This document shows, one piece after another, positions 26,600-27,843 of a stretch of 27,843 nt of DNA; within the stretch, counting starts at the first letter, position 1, and each line of letters opens with the position of its first letter. The stretch spans positions 1-27,843 of the forward strand of contig UQJY01000017.1 of the NCBI GenBank assembly GCA_900541465.1, read 5' to 3'. The DNA is from an uncultured Fusobacterium sp. Lineage in GTDB: Bacteria > Fusobacteriota > Fusobacteriia > Fusobacteriales > Fusobacteriaceae. The notes under the pieces are model-generated. The model was not told the origin of the DNA. It was given only the letters and a program-made list of their open reading frames with translations, and searched no databases. The position numbers and the translations under genes are program-made.

Positions 26600-26611
26600 A
26601 CTTTTAATTAA

Positions 26612-26688
<77 letters not shown>

Positions 26689-26693
26689 AAAAA

Positions 26694-26769
<76 letters not shown>

Positions 26770-26772
26770 ATC

Positions 26773-26849
26773 TGGTCGGAATAGCAAGATTCGAACTTGC
26801 GGCCCCCTGCTCCCAAGGCAGGTGCGCTACCGGACTGCGCTATATTCCG
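26773..26849 (-). tRNA. tRNA-Pro (TGG)
   Basis: The acceptor CGGAATA pairs with TATTCCG. Anticodon stem CCTGC/GCAGG encloses CTTGGGA with anticodon TGG. CCA is encoded. First tRNA after the promoter; spacers in this operon are only 3-12 nt, so the transcript must be cut into individual tRNAs. Confidence 0.97.
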
Positions 26850-26870
26850 ACGTCCCTTAAGACAAGAGTA

Positions 26871-26899
26871 ATGATACCATAGATATAAAATTCTGTCAA
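26871..26899 (-). promoter_or_regulatory. Promoter of the tRNA operon
   Basis: On the minus strand, TTGACA (26894-26899) and TATCAT (26871-26876) are 17 bp apart. Upstream, 26900-26940 is an almost pure A/T tract that could act as an UP element. The rest of 26900-27098 is AT-rich and otherwise holds only the next gene's promoter. Confidence 0.9.
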
Positions 26900-26986
26900 C
26901 AATTTTTTTTAATTTTTTTAAAATTTTTTAAAAAAAATTTTCATCTTTTTGTTTTCTCTTTTATTTCCAATACTTTTTTAAATATC

Positions 26987-27016
26987 TTGAATGTTACTTT
27001 ATTTCTGTGATAAAAT
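26987..27016 (+). promoter_or_regulatory. Promoter of the OmpA-family lipoprotein gene
   Basis: TTGAAT (26987-26992) and TAAAAT (27011-27016) are 18 bp apart, with a TGA extended -10. The predicted leader is about 75 nt and ends with an ACAGGAGGT ribosome binding site. Confidence 0.7.
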
Positions 27017-27098
27017 AAAAATATATAAAAACTTTTACAATTTTTTCTAAAATTTTTTATATATTTCACAAAATTTTTGTTACAGGAGGTAATAAATT

Positions 27099-27743
27099 AT
27101 GAAAAATAAAAAAATAGCCGTAGGTTTTCTTCTTGTTTCCACTCTTCTTACAGGTTGTTCTAGTGGATTTGTAAGACCTGAAGGTTCAACATCATATACT
27201 GCAGGAGGAGCTTTAAGCGGAGCTGCTGCTGGTGCTCTTGCCGGACAAGTTATCGGCGGAGATACAAAAGGAACTCTTATAGGAGCTGCTGCCGGTGCAT
27301 TACTTGGAACAGCTGTAGGTTCTTCTATGCAGAGACAAGAAAATGAATTCAGAAGTGTTTTAGCAAACTCTGGAGTAGGAATAGTTAATACAGGAAATTC
27401 TATCCTTCTTACTCTTCCAGGAGGGCTTACTTTCAAAACAAATCAGGCACAAATAAAACCTGAATTTGCAAGACCATTAAATTCTATCGCATATGTTCTT
27501 AACAACTATCCAAGTTCAAGAATAAGAATTGTAGGTTATACTGATAACACTGGTTCTTATAACTACAACTTAAATCTTTCTCAACAGAGAGCATACAGTG
27601 TAAGAAACTACCTGATTTCTCAAGGTGTTTCTCCTGAAAGAATGAATGCTCTTGGAATGGGACCTGATATGCCTGTTGCATCAAACGAAACTGCTGCAGG
27701 AAGAGAAATGAACAGAAGAGTTACAATAGAAGTTTTACAATAA
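27099..27743 (+). CDS. OmpA-family outer-membrane lipoprotein
   Basis: A 214-residue lipoprotein with a peptidoglycan-binding domain. The signal peptide ends in the lipobox LLTGC with Cys20 as the predicted lipidated residue. Residues ~35-80 form a glycine-zipper-like region (AGGALSGAAAGALAGQVIGG and GTLIGAAAGALLGTAVG), which can insert in or associate with membrane. The C-terminal OmpA domain (about 105-214) has IRIVGYTDNTGSYNYNLNLS, QQRAYSVRNYL and GREMNRRVTIEV. This layout resembles YiaD-type lipoproteins that tether the outer membrane to the cell wall. The gene stands alone behind its own promoter. The 38-bp repeat begins just 11 bp after its stop codon. Confidence 0.93.
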   Translation: MKNKKIAVGFLLVSTLLTGCSSGFVRPEGSTSYTAGGALSGAAAGALAGQVIGGDTKGTLIGAAAGALLGTAVGSSMQRQENEFRSVLANSGVGIVNTGNSILLTLPGGLTFKTNQAQIKPEFARPLNSIAYVLNNYPSSRIRIVGYTDNTGSYNYNLNLSQQRAYSVRNYLISQGVSPERMNALGMGPDMPVASNETAAGREMNRRVTIEVLQ

Positions 27744-27754
27744 TAAAAACTTTA

Positions 27755-27792
27755 AAGGGGCTGTTGCATTTTTTAACAGCTCATACAAAAAG
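27755..27792 (+). repeat. 38-bp repeat, right copy (candidate IS end)
   Basis: Identical over 38 bp to the reverse complement of bases 18-55. The outer flanks of the two copies differ (G versus A outside; T versus G on the inner side), so the identity stops sharply at both edges. Its GCTGTT/AACAGC stem could act as a weak terminator for the OmpA gene, but no T-run follows it. Confidence 0.75.
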
Positions 27793-27809
27793 GGGCTGTT
27801 GCATTTTTT
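27790..27809 (+). repeat. Partial second copy of the 38-bp repeat tip
   Basis: The first 20 bases of the repeat, AAGGGGCTGTTGCATTTTTT, recur here directly after the right copy and overlap it by three bases, making a head-to-tail tandem. It then diverges into T-rich sequence running to the window end. Confidence 0.75.
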
Positions 27810-27843
27810 TTTCTTTTAAAATAAAAAAGGTATAAAGTACTTA

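Noticed and set aside
27755..27809. A CRISPR array start at the right end
   Set aside because: Only one and a half copies are present, without a spacer between them, and no cas genes are found.

Overview
The window is AT-rich, Gram-negative bacterial chromosome that reads like a member of the Fusobacteriota, probably Fusobacterium or a close relative. This is inferred from four things: base composition and codon use; housekeeping proteins of low-GC anaerobe type (S4 without the zinc cysteines, adenylate kinase with a four-cysteine LID, a SigH-like sigma factor); an outer-membrane OmpA-type lipoprotein; and the [FeFe]-hydrogenase maturase HydF. No transposase, phage, CRISPR or defence gene is visible inside the window.

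Layout. Bases 123-6606 (all minus strand) carry enolase and pyruvate kinase, a cold-shock protein, and the rpsB-tsf-pyrH-frr translation/UMP kinase cluster, which has a hairpin terminator between tsf and pyrH. Bases 6838-9631 (plus) carry nicotinamidase, hydF and an EFR1-type flavodoxin/ferredoxin protein, with a roughly 160-bp imperfect palindrome between the last two. Bases 9691-14053 (minus) hold an HD-domain phosphohydrolase, an OpgB/LtaS-like membrane phosphoglycerol transferase and a COG2509-type FAD oxidoreductase. Bases 14152-25061 (minus) form one long run of closely spaced genes: DUF1694-like, murA, rlmB, sigH-like, leuS, adk, map, infA, rpmJ, rpsM, rpsK, rpsD, rpoA, rplQ. It links cell-wall synthesis, rRNA modification, sigma factor, tRNA charging and the alpha ribosomal operon. 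Bases 25201-26253 (plus) encode a secreted protein with three carboxypeptidase-regulatory-like domains. Bases 26345-26849 (minus) are a six-tRNA operon (Pro, Gly, Arg, His, Lys, Leu in transcription order) with a strong promoter and terminator. Bases 27099-27743 (plus) encode an OmpA-family lipoprotein.

The most interesting material is non-coding. (1) The 169-nt gap before rpsM holds several consistent helices and is much less AT-rich than the other gaps; it is a candidate ribosomal-protein leader, in the position where E. coli has its S4-binding alpha-operon leader. (2) The rpsB leader has two nested helices. (3) The cold-shock gene's leader starts with a helix at its predicted 5' end. (4) A perfect 38-bp inverted repeat lies outside the last gene at both ends of the window, with a partial tandem copy at the right end. 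This looks like insertion-element ends, with the element body outside the window, and may explain why the window ends where it does. rpsM and rpsK both appear to start with TTG.

No wholly new multi-gene system is visible. The leader RNAs and the 8.7-kb palindrome are the best candidates for undescribed biology.
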